From Ignavibacteriota bacterium (GTDB lineage: Bacteria > Bacteroidota > Ignavibacteria > UBA10030 > UBA6906): a stretch of DNA of 64,000 nucleotides. A program made the translations under genes and the position numbers. The notes under the pieces are model-generated. The model had not been told where the DNA came from, made no database searches, and saw nothing but the letters and a program-made list of their open reading frames with translations. The stretch is from positions 1 to 64,000 of the forward strand of contig JADJHP010000008.1 in assembly GCA_016707525.1 (NCBI GenBank). Direction: 5' to 3'. Of the stretch, positions 47,656-54,434 are shown piece after piece (the first letter of the stretch is position 1; every line of letters starts with the position of its first letter).

Positions 47656-48848
47656 GGATCGCTTACTTTGATACCATCGCCGGCATCGCCGGCGACATGA
47701 CCATGGCCTCGCTGATCGCAGCAGGGGTCCCGTTCGACGAACTCGTCGAAGAACTGAAGAAACTCAACGTCCCGGGCTTCGAACTCACCGCCCAGCATGT
47801 CCGCCGGAGCGCGATCGATGCGGTCCATTGCGACGTGGTGATCACGCACGCGCCGCACTACCACCGTCACCTGAAGGACATCCTCGCGATCATCGGGAAC
47901 TCCTCCCTCTCCGCCGGAGTGAAGGAACGGGCATCGGCGATCTTCACCGTGCTCGCCCATGCGGAAGCCAAAGTACACAATTCGACGATCGAGAAGATCC
48001 ACTTCCATGAAGTGGGTGCCCTGGATTCCATCGTGGATATCGTCGGCACCTGCATCTGCCTGGAAAAGCTCAGCATCGAAGCAGTCTACTCGTCACCCGT
48101 GCGCCTCGGCAGCGGCGGCATCGTCAAGACCCAGCACGGCATGATGCCCACCCCCACACCGGCCACGGCGGAGATCCTGCAGGACTATCCCGTGGTCCTG
48201 ACGTCCGTGCCGGAAGAATTGACGACACCCACAGGCGCAGCGATCATCAAGGCGCTGTCGCGCGGCATCCTCACCGACGAACCGTTCCGGATCCATGCCG
48301 TGGGCTATGGGGCGGGCACGAAGGAATTCGAAGGGCTCCCCAACCTCCTGCGTGTGGTGGTGGGCGAACTCGCGGATGACCACCACCGCGACGGCTCGGT
48401 GGTGCTCGAGACGAATATCGACGATATGAATCCGCAGCTCTACCCGTACATCATCGACCGCCTGCTGGCCGCCGGCGCACACGACGCGTATCTCATCCCG
48501 GTGGTCATGAAGAAGGGCCGGCCGGGCATACTGCTGTCGGTATTGACGGATCCCTCACGCACGGAGGAGATCAGCAATGTGATCTTCCGGGAGACATCCT
48601 CCATCGGCCTGCGCGTGCAGACCGTCGGAAGGAGGAAGCTCTCGCGCACACCGCTGACCGTGACGACCTCCTTCGGGCCGGTGAAAGCGAAGGCGGTGGA
48701 ACGCGACGGCACCACGGTGGTCACCGCCGAATACGAAGAATGCAAGCGCATCGCCGGCGAGCGGAATATGCCCCTCGCGGAAGTGATGCGCATCGTCAAT
48801 ACAGAACTCCGCTCATCACCACCCACATTTGAGGAGCCACACGCATGA
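47652..48848 (+). CDS. larC: LarC, nickel insertion protein for the pincer cofactor
   Basis: LarC (DUF111) inserts nickel, at the cost of CTP, into pyridinium-3,5-bisthiocarboxylate to make the nickel-pincer cofactor of lactate racemase and related LarA enzymes. The 398-residue product has FDTIAGIAGDMTMASLIAAG, HFHEVGALDSIVDIVGTC, PTPTPATAEILQDYP, TPTGAAIIKAL, ETNIDDMNPQLYPYI and AYLIPVVMKKGRPGILLSVL. It is one continuous frame; some species need a frameshift between two halves. No larA, larB or larE is in the window. Confidence 0.92.
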   Translation: MRIAYFDTIAGIAGDMTMASLIAAGVPFDELVEELKKLNVPGFELTAQHVRRSAIDAVHCDVVITHAPHYHRHLKDILAIIGNSSLSAGVKERASAIFTVLAHAEAKVHNSTIEKIHFHEVGALDSIVDIVGTCICLEKLSIEAVYSSPVRLGSGGIVKTQHGMMPTPTPATAEILQDYPVVLTSVPEELTTPTGAAIIKALSRGILTDEPFRIHAVGYGAGTKEFEGLPNLLRVVVGELADDHHRDGSVVLETNIDDMNPQLYPYIIDRLLAAGAHDAYLIPVVMKKGRPGILLSVLTDPSRTEEISNVIFRETSSIGLRVQTVGRRKLSRTPLTVTTSFGPVKAKAVERDGTTVVTAEYEECKRIAGERNMPLAEVMRIVNTELRSSPPTFEEPHA

Positions 48849-50500
48849 TGCTCACCCGGACACTCACAGGCCTGCTGCTGGCCGCACTCGTTGCATTCTC
48901 CTGCACCTCACATCAGGAACAGAAGGCCATGGACCCACTGGCACAGAAGGCGGCGCGATTCGTGCCCGCCCCGATCACCAGCGACACCACCAGGCTCTCC
49001 CCCGGCAACCGCGAGGCACTCCGCCTGGTGATCGAAGCGGCACGCGTGATGGATACGCTCTACCGCCGTCAGGTCTGGAGCGGGAACGAAGCTCTCCTGA
49101 AGAAACTCGAGGAGGACACCACCCCGGAAGGGAAGACGCGTCTCGCCTACTTCCACATCAATCAGAGTCCGTGGTCGCAATTGGACCACAATGAGCCGTT
49201 CATCGACGGCGTACCCAACCCCCGTCCACCGATGGCGAACTACTACCCCGGGGACATGACGAAGGAAGAGTTCCAGAGCTGGCTGTCCCGCCTGCCGGAA
49301 GCCGAACAGCAGCAGGCAACAGGATTCTTCACCGTCATCCGCCGCAACGCCGACAGCTCGCTGAAGATCGTCCCGTACAACGTGGAATATGCCGCGGAGC
49401 TCGGCCGTGCTGCCGGACTCCTGCGGTCCGCCGCGGCAGCCACGGACAACGCGTCGCTGAAGATCTATCTCCTCAAGCGCGCCGATGCGTTCCTGAGCAA
49501 CGACTACTATGATAGTGACGTGGCATGGATGGACCTCGATAGCCCGATCGATGTCACCATCGGGCCCTACGAAGTATACATGGACGACCTGTTCAACTAT
49601 AAGGCGGCGTTCGAAGCGTTCATCACGCTGCGCAACGACGAGGAGTCCGCAAAGCTCGCGAAGTTCTCCGGCCTCCTGCAGGATATCGAGAACAACCTGC
49701 CGATCGACCCGAAGTACCGCAATCCGAAACTTGGCGCCCTCGCACCGATCCGGGTCGTGGATGAGGTGATGACCGGCGGCGAGTCGCGTGCCGGCGTGCA
49801 GACCGCGGCGTTCAATCTCCCCAACGACGAACGCGTCACCGCCGAAAAGGGGAGCAAACGTGTGATGCTGAAGAACGTCCAGGAAGCGAAGTTCTCGAAG
49901 ATCCTCACCCCTATCGCTGCGATCGTCCTCGATCCGTCGCAGAAGGATTCCCTCGCCTTCGAGCCGTTCTTCACGCATATTCTCGCCCATGAACTGATGC
50001 ACGGCCTCGGGCCGCACACCATCATGGCCGACGGCAAGAAGACCACCGTGCGCCAGGCGATGAAGGAACTCAGCTCGGCGTTCGAAGAAGCGAAAGCCGA
50101 TATCTCTGCACTGTGGGCGTTGCAGTACCTGATGGACAAAGGGGTCATCGACCGGTCCGCCGAACACCAGATGTACATCACGTATCTGGCCGGCGTGTTC
50201 CGGTCGGTCCGTTTCGGCATCAAGGAAGCCCATGGCCGCGGTATGGCATTCCAATTCAACTATCTCGCAGATGCGGGCGGGTTCGTCTACGACGAGAAGT
50301 CCGGCACGTTCAAGGTGGACATGAACAAGATCAAGCCTGCGGTCCGCGACCTGACGGCCCTGATCATGACCGTCCAGGCCGAAGGCAACTATGCCAGGGC
50401 CAAAGAACTCCTCGAGACCTATGCCGTGATGCGTCCGCCGATGGAGAATGCCATGAAGAAACTCGAGGCCATCCCGGTGGATATCGTTCCGGTGTTCTGA
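48845..50500 (+). CDS. M49-like (dipeptidyl peptidase III family) metallopeptidase lipoprotein
   Basis: A 551-residue protein with a lipoprotein-type signal (LLAALVAFSCTSH). The metal site is HELMHGLGPH near residue 380 followed by EEAKADISALW near 418. M49 enzymes use HELLGH (HExxxH) and EECRAD; here the spacing is HExxH and the second motif lacks the Cys, so it is a divergent branch. ITIGPYEVYMDDLF and NERVT-type features match DPP III-like proteins of Bacteroidota. It probably cleaves dipeptides in the periplasm. ATGA overlap with larC; the operon seems to end here. Confidence 0.75.
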   Translation: MMLTRTLTGLLLAALVAFSCTSHQEQKAMDPLAQKAARFVPAPITSDTTRLSPGNREALRLVIEAARVMDTLYRRQVWSGNEALLKKLEEDTTPEGKTRLAYFHINQSPWSQLDHNEPFIDGVPNPRPPMANYYPGDMTKEEFQSWLSRLPEAEQQQATGFFTVIRRNADSSLKIVPYNVEYAAELGRAAGLLRSAAAATDNASLKIYLLKRADAFLSNDYYDSDVAWMDLDSPIDVTIGPYEVYMDDLFNYKAAFEAFITLRNDEESAKLAKFSGLLQDIENNLPIDPKYRNPKLGALAPIRVVDEVMTGGESRAGVQTAAFNLPNDERVTAEKGSKRVMLKNVQEAKFSKILTPIAAIVLDPSQKDSLAFEPFFTHILAHELMHGLGPHTIMADGKKTTVRQAMKELSSAFEEAKADISALWALQYLMDKGVIDRSAEHQMYITYLAGVFRSVRFGIKEAHGRGMAFQFNYLADAGGFVYDEKSGTFKVDMNKIKPAVRDLTALIMTVQAEGNYARAKELLETYAVMRPPMENAMKKLEAIPVDIVPVF

Positions 50501-50557
50501 TCGTTGTAGGCGCGGCGCATGCCACCTGGCCGCTGACATTGCAGCATCGGTGTACGC

Positions 50558-50573
50558 GCGGTGCATGCACCGC
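50558..50573. repeat. palindrome GCGGTGCATGCACCGC, first copy
   Basis: A 16-bp perfect palindrome in the 117-bp gap between the M49-like and SDR genes, preceded by GTGTACGC. The same palindrome, extended to 20 bp, recurs after the SDR gene at 51531-51550. Confidence 0.8.
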
Positions 50574-50617
50574 CCGTGCGCATCACCACGACGCAACACA
50601 CTAAAGACACCATACGA

Positions 50618-51388
50618 ATGCCATCCCTCAAAGACACCATCGTCCTCATCACCGGCGCCAGCAGCGGCATCGGCGAAGCCAGTGCACGGCTCTTCGCCCG
50701 CGAAGGATGCGCGTTGATCCTCGCCGCACGACGCATGGACCGGATCAGCGCATTGGCCGGCGAACTCCGCACCGCACACGGCATCCGCACGCTCACCATG
50801 GAACTGGACGTGCGCAGCCGGAATGCGGTCGAAGCCGCCATCGCCGAGCTCCCCGATGAGTGGGCCGACATCGACATCCTCGTCAACAACGCCGGACTCT
50901 CGCGCGGAATGAGCAAACTGCACGAGGCACAGGTGGAAGATTGGGAGGAGATGATCGATACGAATGTGAAGGGGCTCCTGTACGTGTCGCGTGCGGTTGT
51001 CCCCGGAATGGCGGCACGCAAACGCGGACACGTCATCAACATCAGCTCCATAGCGGCACACCAGACGTACCCCGGCGGCAATGTGTACTGCGGCAGCAAG
51101 GCCGCCGTCCGCGCCATCACGGAAGGACTCAGGATGGACCTGCTCGGCACCGGCGTGCGCGTCTGCGCCATCTCGCCCGGCATGGTGGAGACCGAATTCA
51201 GCATGGTGCGGTATCACGGGGATGAACAGCGCGCAGCAAAGACCTACGAGAACATGAAGCCGCTCACCGCCAACGACATCGCAGAGATCGTCCTCTTCGC
51301 CGCCATGCGGCCGGCGCATGTCGACCTGCCGGAGATCATCGTCATGCCGGTGGACCAGGCATCGGTCTACCACGTCCACAGGGGGTGA
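50618..51388 (+). CDS. short-chain dehydrogenase/reductase (YdfG-like)
   Basis: A 256-residue classical SDR: cofactor motif TGASSGIG near residue 11, Arg residues favouring NADP (ILAARRMDRI), NNAG, catalytic Ser in INISSIAAH and YxxxK in YCGSKAAV. The C-terminal ISPGMVETEFS fits YdfG-type 3-hydroxy acid dehydrogenases. The substrate is not determinable. ATG 50618 gives the standard length; no strong ribosome binding site is visible. The gene is flanked on both sides by hairpin repeats. Confidence 0.88.
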   Translation: MPSLKDTIVLITGASSGIGEASARLFAREGCALILAARRMDRISALAGELRTAHGIRTLTMELDVRSRNAVEAAIAELPDEWADIDILVNNAGLSRGMSKLHEAQVEDWEEMIDTNVKGLLYVSRAVVPGMAARKRGHVINISSIAAHQTYPGGNVYCGSKAAVRAITEGLRMDLLGTGVRVCAISPGMVETEFSMVRYHGDEQRAAKTYENMKPLTANDIAEIVLFAAMRPAHVDLPEIIVMPVDQASVYHVHRG

Positions 51389-51528
51389 GAGGCGGTCGCG
51401 TCGCCCCCGGCGTGGCGGACACGCATTCTCGTGTAGAGGCGGTCGCGTCGCCCCCGGCGTGGCGGACACGTATTCTCGTGTAGAGGTGGTCGCGTCACCC
51501 CCGGCGTGGCGGACACGTATTCTCGTGT
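51388..51528 (+). repeat. three tandem 47-bp units, each with a small hairpin
   Basis: Units 51388-51434, 51435-51481 and 51482-51528. Each has a stem GGCG-gtcgcgt-CGCC and ends GGACACGTATTCTCGTGT. In the third unit both arms change together (GGTG and CACC), which keeps the pairing. A related palindrome follows at 51531. It begins at the SDR stop codon. Confidence 0.9.
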
Positions 51529-51530
51529 AG

Positions 51531-51550
51531 GGGCGGTGCATGCACCGCCC
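51531..51550. repeat. 20-bp perfect palindrome, second copy
   Basis: GGGCGGTGCATGCACCGCCC, immediately after the tandem array and preceded by GTGTAG like the array units. Its core equals the palindrome at 50558-50573 before the SDR gene. Confidence 0.85.
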
Positions 51551-51591
51551 TTCCATGGTATCTCTTCACGCCGCATCCAGGGAACACCCGT

Positions 51592-51864
51592 ATGACGGAT
51601 ATCCTGTTGTTCAACGACGAGAACCTCGCGGCCCAGGTGAATACCGCCCCCTTCACCCTGGGATTCTATACCCTGCGCTTCTATACGGAGAACGGGAAAC
51701 CGGTGAACCGCGTGACATCCACCATCGAGGAATTCTATCTGTATCCGTCCGGCGGCACCTTGCGTGATTCCTCCTTCAACCTTATCTTCTACGATTCGCG
51801 CTTCGATACATACAGAGGCTTCCAGCTCCCTCACTTGCGTACCCACGATCCCCGCCACCCATGA
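51592..51864 (+). CDS. hypothetical 90-residue protein upstream of murB
   Basis: A small soluble-looking protein (MTDILLFNDENLAAQVNTAP, LGFYTLRFYTENGKPV, IEEFYLYPSGGTLRD, FNLIFYDSRFDTYRGFQLP), rich in Phe and Tyr, with no signal or known domain. It overlaps murB by 4 nt (ATGA), which is strong evidence that it is translated. No ribosome binding site is obvious. It may be a small beta-sheet protein; its role is unknown. Confidence 0.6.
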   Translation: MTDILLFNDENLAAQVNTAPFTLGFYTLRFYTENGKPVNRVTSTIEEFYLYPSGGTLRDSSFNLIFYDSRFDTYRGFQLPHLRTHDPRHP

Positions 51865-52946
51865 CCTCCTCTCGTGCTATGCTTGAGAACCACCCGCTTG
51901 CACCGCTGACCACCATAGGTCTCGGCGGATCTGCGCGGTATTTCGCCATGTGCTCTTCGATCGAAGAATGCCGTTCGGCGATCGGGTTCGCCCGGACACA
52001 CCGCCTCCCGATCCATATCCTCGGTGGCGGCAGCAACACCGTCTTCCTCGATGAAGGATTCCCCGGGGTGGTGATCCAGGTGTGCATCTCCGGCCTCACG
52101 GTGACGACGGTCCAGGGCGGGGTCGCGCTGGACGTCGGCGCTGGTGAACAGTGGGATGATGTCGTCACGAGTGCCGTCGCCCGTGGCTTCGGCGGCATCG
52201 AGTGCCTGGCCGGTATCCCCGGCACGGCCGGCGCAGCTCCCATCCAGAACATCGGGGCGTACGGACAGGAAGTGCGCGAGACCATCACCCGGGTCGATGC
52301 CCTCGAACTGGAGACACTGGAAGAACGCAGCTTCACAAACACGGAGTGTGGCTTCGGGTACCGCACCAGCAGATTCAAAGAGGCCGACCGGGGGCGCTTC
52401 CTCATCACGGGTGTCTCCTTCCGCCTCCAGCCGGAAGCGCGTCCCGCCCTCCGCTATCCTGAACTCGCCAAAGCAGTGGCCGCCGATGGCCCCATCAGCG
52501 AACTCGCGCCCGGTCAACCGGCCCTGGGCCGCGTGCGTAAAACGGTCATGCGCTTGCGCCGTTCCAAAGGCATGGTCGTGGATCATGCCGACAGCGAAAG
52601 CCGGTCCGCAGGGTCGTTCTTCATGAACCCGTTCGTGTCTCCGGAAAAGTTCACGGATATCCAGAGGCGATGGACCGGAGAGGGGAACAGCGATCCCATC
52701 CCCTACTATCAAAGCGCCGGTGGCGTGAAGATCCCCGCTGCCTGGCTGGTGGAGCATGCCGGCTTCCCGCGGGGGACGAACCGTGGGAACATGGGGGTCT
52801 CAACGAAGCACGCCCTTGCCCTTGTGAATCGTGGCGGCACCACCAAGGAACTCCTCGCGCTTGCCACCGAGATCCAGGATGCCGTCTCCCGTCTCTTCGG
52901 GATCTTCCTCTCCATCGAACCCGTCGTTGTCTCTCCGGAGCTATGA
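51861..52946 (+). CDS. murB: UDP-N-acetylenolpyruvoylglucosamine reductase MurB
   Basis: FAD enzyme of peptidoglycan precursor synthesis that reduces UDP-GlcNAc-enolpyruvate to UDP-MurNAc. The 361-residue product shows NHPLAPLTTIGLGGSARYF, ILGGGSNTVFLDEGFPGVVI, GIECLAGIPGTAGAAPIQNI, GAYGQEV, CGFGYRTSRFKE, the catalytic-Ser motif SAGSFFMNP and KIPAAWLVEHAGF. The YxRxS-loop form (GYRTSRFK) indicates type I, like E. coli. It overlaps the HAD gene by 4 nt. Confidence 0.95.
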   Translation: MTSSRAMLENHPLAPLTTIGLGGSARYFAMCSSIEECRSAIGFARTHRLPIHILGGGSNTVFLDEGFPGVVIQVCISGLTVTTVQGGVALDVGAGEQWDDVVTSAVARGFGGIECLAGIPGTAGAAPIQNIGAYGQEVRETITRVDALELETLEERSFTNTECGFGYRTSRFKEADRGRFLITGVSFRLQPEARPALRYPELAKAVAADGPISELAPGQPALGRVRKTVMRLRRSKGMVVDHADSESRSAGSFFMNPFVSPEKFTDIQRRWTGEGNSDPIPYYQSAGGVKIPAAWLVEHAGFPRGTNRGNMGVSTKHALALVNRGGTTKELLALATEIQDAVSRLFGIFLSIEPVVVSPEL

Positions 52947-53554
52947 TCATGATCCAGGCCGTCATCTACGATTTCGGGAACGTGCTCTGTTCGTTCCGCG
53001 TGACATCATTCTTCGAGCATCTTGCACGTCGTAGCACATGCACCGTGGACCAACTGCAGGGGCTGATGCCCGAGATCTCCCATCTTGCGATCGAGTATGA
53101 ATCGGGACGGATGACATCGCAACAGTTCTTCCGCGACTTCTCGGCGCTCGCCCGGATCTCGGTCACCGAAGAGGAGTTCATCACGTCCTACACGAACATC
53201 TTCACGCCGATCGACGGGACGTTCGATGCGATCCGGCGCCTCACAGGCCGGTACCGGCTCGGCCTGCTCTCCAATACGAATGAATGGCACTTCATCCACT
53301 CCATCCGCCCCGTCGCAGTGTTCCCTCTGTTCGATGCCGTGACGCTCTCCTATGAAGTGGGAGCGATGAAACCGGCATCGGTGATCTACGAGGACATGCT
53401 GAAGAAGCTTCGCGTCCCGGCGGATGCCTGCGTGTATTTCGATGATATCCAGGAGAACGTGGATGCGGGAACCCGGGCAGGCATGCAGGCCCGTCTGTTC
53501 ACCACCGCGGAAGGGATGCAGGCCGACCTTGCAGCACTCGGGGTGACCATCTGA
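52943..53554 (+). CDS. HAD-superfamily hydrolase (YihX-like)
   Basis: A 203-residue HAD phosphatase: motif I DFGNVL near residue 10 (Asp nucleophile; the usual second Asp is Asn, as in YihX-type proteins), motif II LLSNTNEWHF, motif III Lys in GAMKPASVIYEDM and motif IV VYFDDIQENVDAG. Helical cap between I and II. ATG 52943 overlaps the murB stop by 4 nt. The substrate is probably a small sugar phosphate or nucleotide; not determinable. Confidence 0.85.
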   Translation: MIMIQAVIYDFGNVLCSFRVTSFFEHLARRSTCTVDQLQGLMPEISHLAIEYESGRMTSQQFFRDFSALARISVTEEEFITSYTNIFTPIDGTFDAIRRLTGRYRLGLLSNTNEWHFIHSIRPVAVFPLFDAVTLSYEVGAMKPASVIYEDMLKKLRVPADACVYFDDIQENVDAGTRAGMQARLFTTAEGMQADLAALGVTI

Positions 53555-53620
53555 CAGGGCGGAACCCCTCTCCCCTGCCGGCTGTTCAGTAGTATACAAC
53601 AACCGGAAAAGGAGTTCTTC

Positions 53621-54004
53621 ATGTCCAAGCTTTCGATAGGGACCGGCATCATACTCACGGTCCTTGGCCTGGGTGGCTACGCATTCAGTGGCGGGGTCAG
53701 CCCCACGGCACTCATTCCCGCGGCATTCGGCATCCTCTTCATCGTGCTCGGATACCTCGCACGCAAGGAGTCGATGCGCCGTCACGCGATGCACGGCGCC
53801 GCTCTCCTGTCCCTACTCGGCATCATCGGCTCATTCAAAGGCACGGTCGCCGCGGTCACAATGCTCGGCGGTGCAGTGGTGGAACGCCCTCAGGCAGCCA
53901 TCGCCCAGGCGGTCATGGCCGTGACCTGCGTCGTCTTTCTGTTGCTCGCCATCCGCTCGTTCGTCAACGCGCGCCTGAAACCCGCGCCTCCGCAGAATCC
54001 ATAA
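53621..54004 (+). CDS. small integral membrane protein
   Basis: A 127-residue protein with four predicted membrane segments: IGTGIILTVLGLGGYAF, LIPAAFGILFIVLGYLA, GAALLSLLGIIGSF and AVMAVTCVVFLLLAIRSFV. Charged loops include ARKESMRRH. AAGGAG precedes ATG 53621. No known family. It is followed 10 nt later by the cupin gene, so the two are probably co-transcribed. Confidence 0.8.
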   Translation: MSKLSIGTGIILTVLGLGGYAFSGGVSPTALIPAAFGILFIVLGYLARKESMRRHAMHGAALLSLLGIIGSFKGTVAAVTMLGGAVVERPQAAIAQAVMAVTCVVFLLLAIRSFVNARLKPAPPQNP

Positions 54005-54014
54005 GGAACGCCCC

Positions 54015-54377
54015 ATGCCCCGTCTTCTTGCCCAACCATCCATCATCAGCGCCGCCGGTAACAAGCCGAAGATCATCCGCGAGGTCTTTGGACGCGTGAA
54101 CTCCGGCGACACCGCCGTGAGCATCGCCCATATGACCAGCCCCGAAGGGTGGGTGGAACCGGGCCAGACACCGTCGTTCGACGAGTATACCTACGTCCTG
54201 CGCGGGGCGCTGCGCGTCGAGCACCGTGGAGGCACCATCGACGTGCAGGCGGGACAGGGCATCCAGGTACTAAAGGGTGAGTGGATCCGCTACAGCTCCC
54301 CCGCACCCGGCGGCGCGGACTACATCGCTGTGTGCATCCCTGCATTCTCTCCGGACACGGTGCAGCGGGACGCTTGA
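54015..54377 (+). CDS. cupin-domain protein
   Basis: A 120-residue single-domain cupin: PGQTPSFDEYTYVLRGALRV with GGTIDVQAGQGIQVLKGEWI, the two half-motifs of the conserved barrel. The usual metal-binding HxH of motif 1 is absent (PSFDEYTYVL keeps the Glu), so metal binding may differ. It resembles EutQ-like or mannose-6-phosphate-isomerase-like cupins. AAGGAACG precedes ATG 54015. The role is unknown. Confidence 0.8.
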   Translation: MPRLLAQPSIISAAGNKPKIIREVFGRVNSGDTAVSIAHMTSPEGWVEPGQTPSFDEYTYVLRGALRVEHRGGTIDVQAGQGIQVLKGEWIRYSSPAPGGADYIAVCIPAFSPDTVQRDA

Positions 54378-54385
54378 ACCAATGT

Positions 54386-54420
54386 CGGGCAGGGTGCTCT
54401 TGCACTCCTGCCCGTTTCTG
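54386..54420 (+). terminator. rho-independent terminator after the cupin gene
   Basis: Stem 54386-54397 with 54402-54414 (one bulged base), 4-nt loop TCTT, followed by TTTCTGTT. It lies between the cupin gene and priA. Confidence 0.7.
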
Positions 54421-54434
54421 TTGATATTTCTTCC

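Noticed and set aside
51388..51550. CRISPR array
   Set aside because: The 47-bp units are directly adjacent, with no variable spacers and no cas genes nearby.
48908..51556. 882-codon minus-strand frame over the M49-like and SDR genes
   Set aside because: It runs antisense to two well-supported genes and through the tandem repeats.
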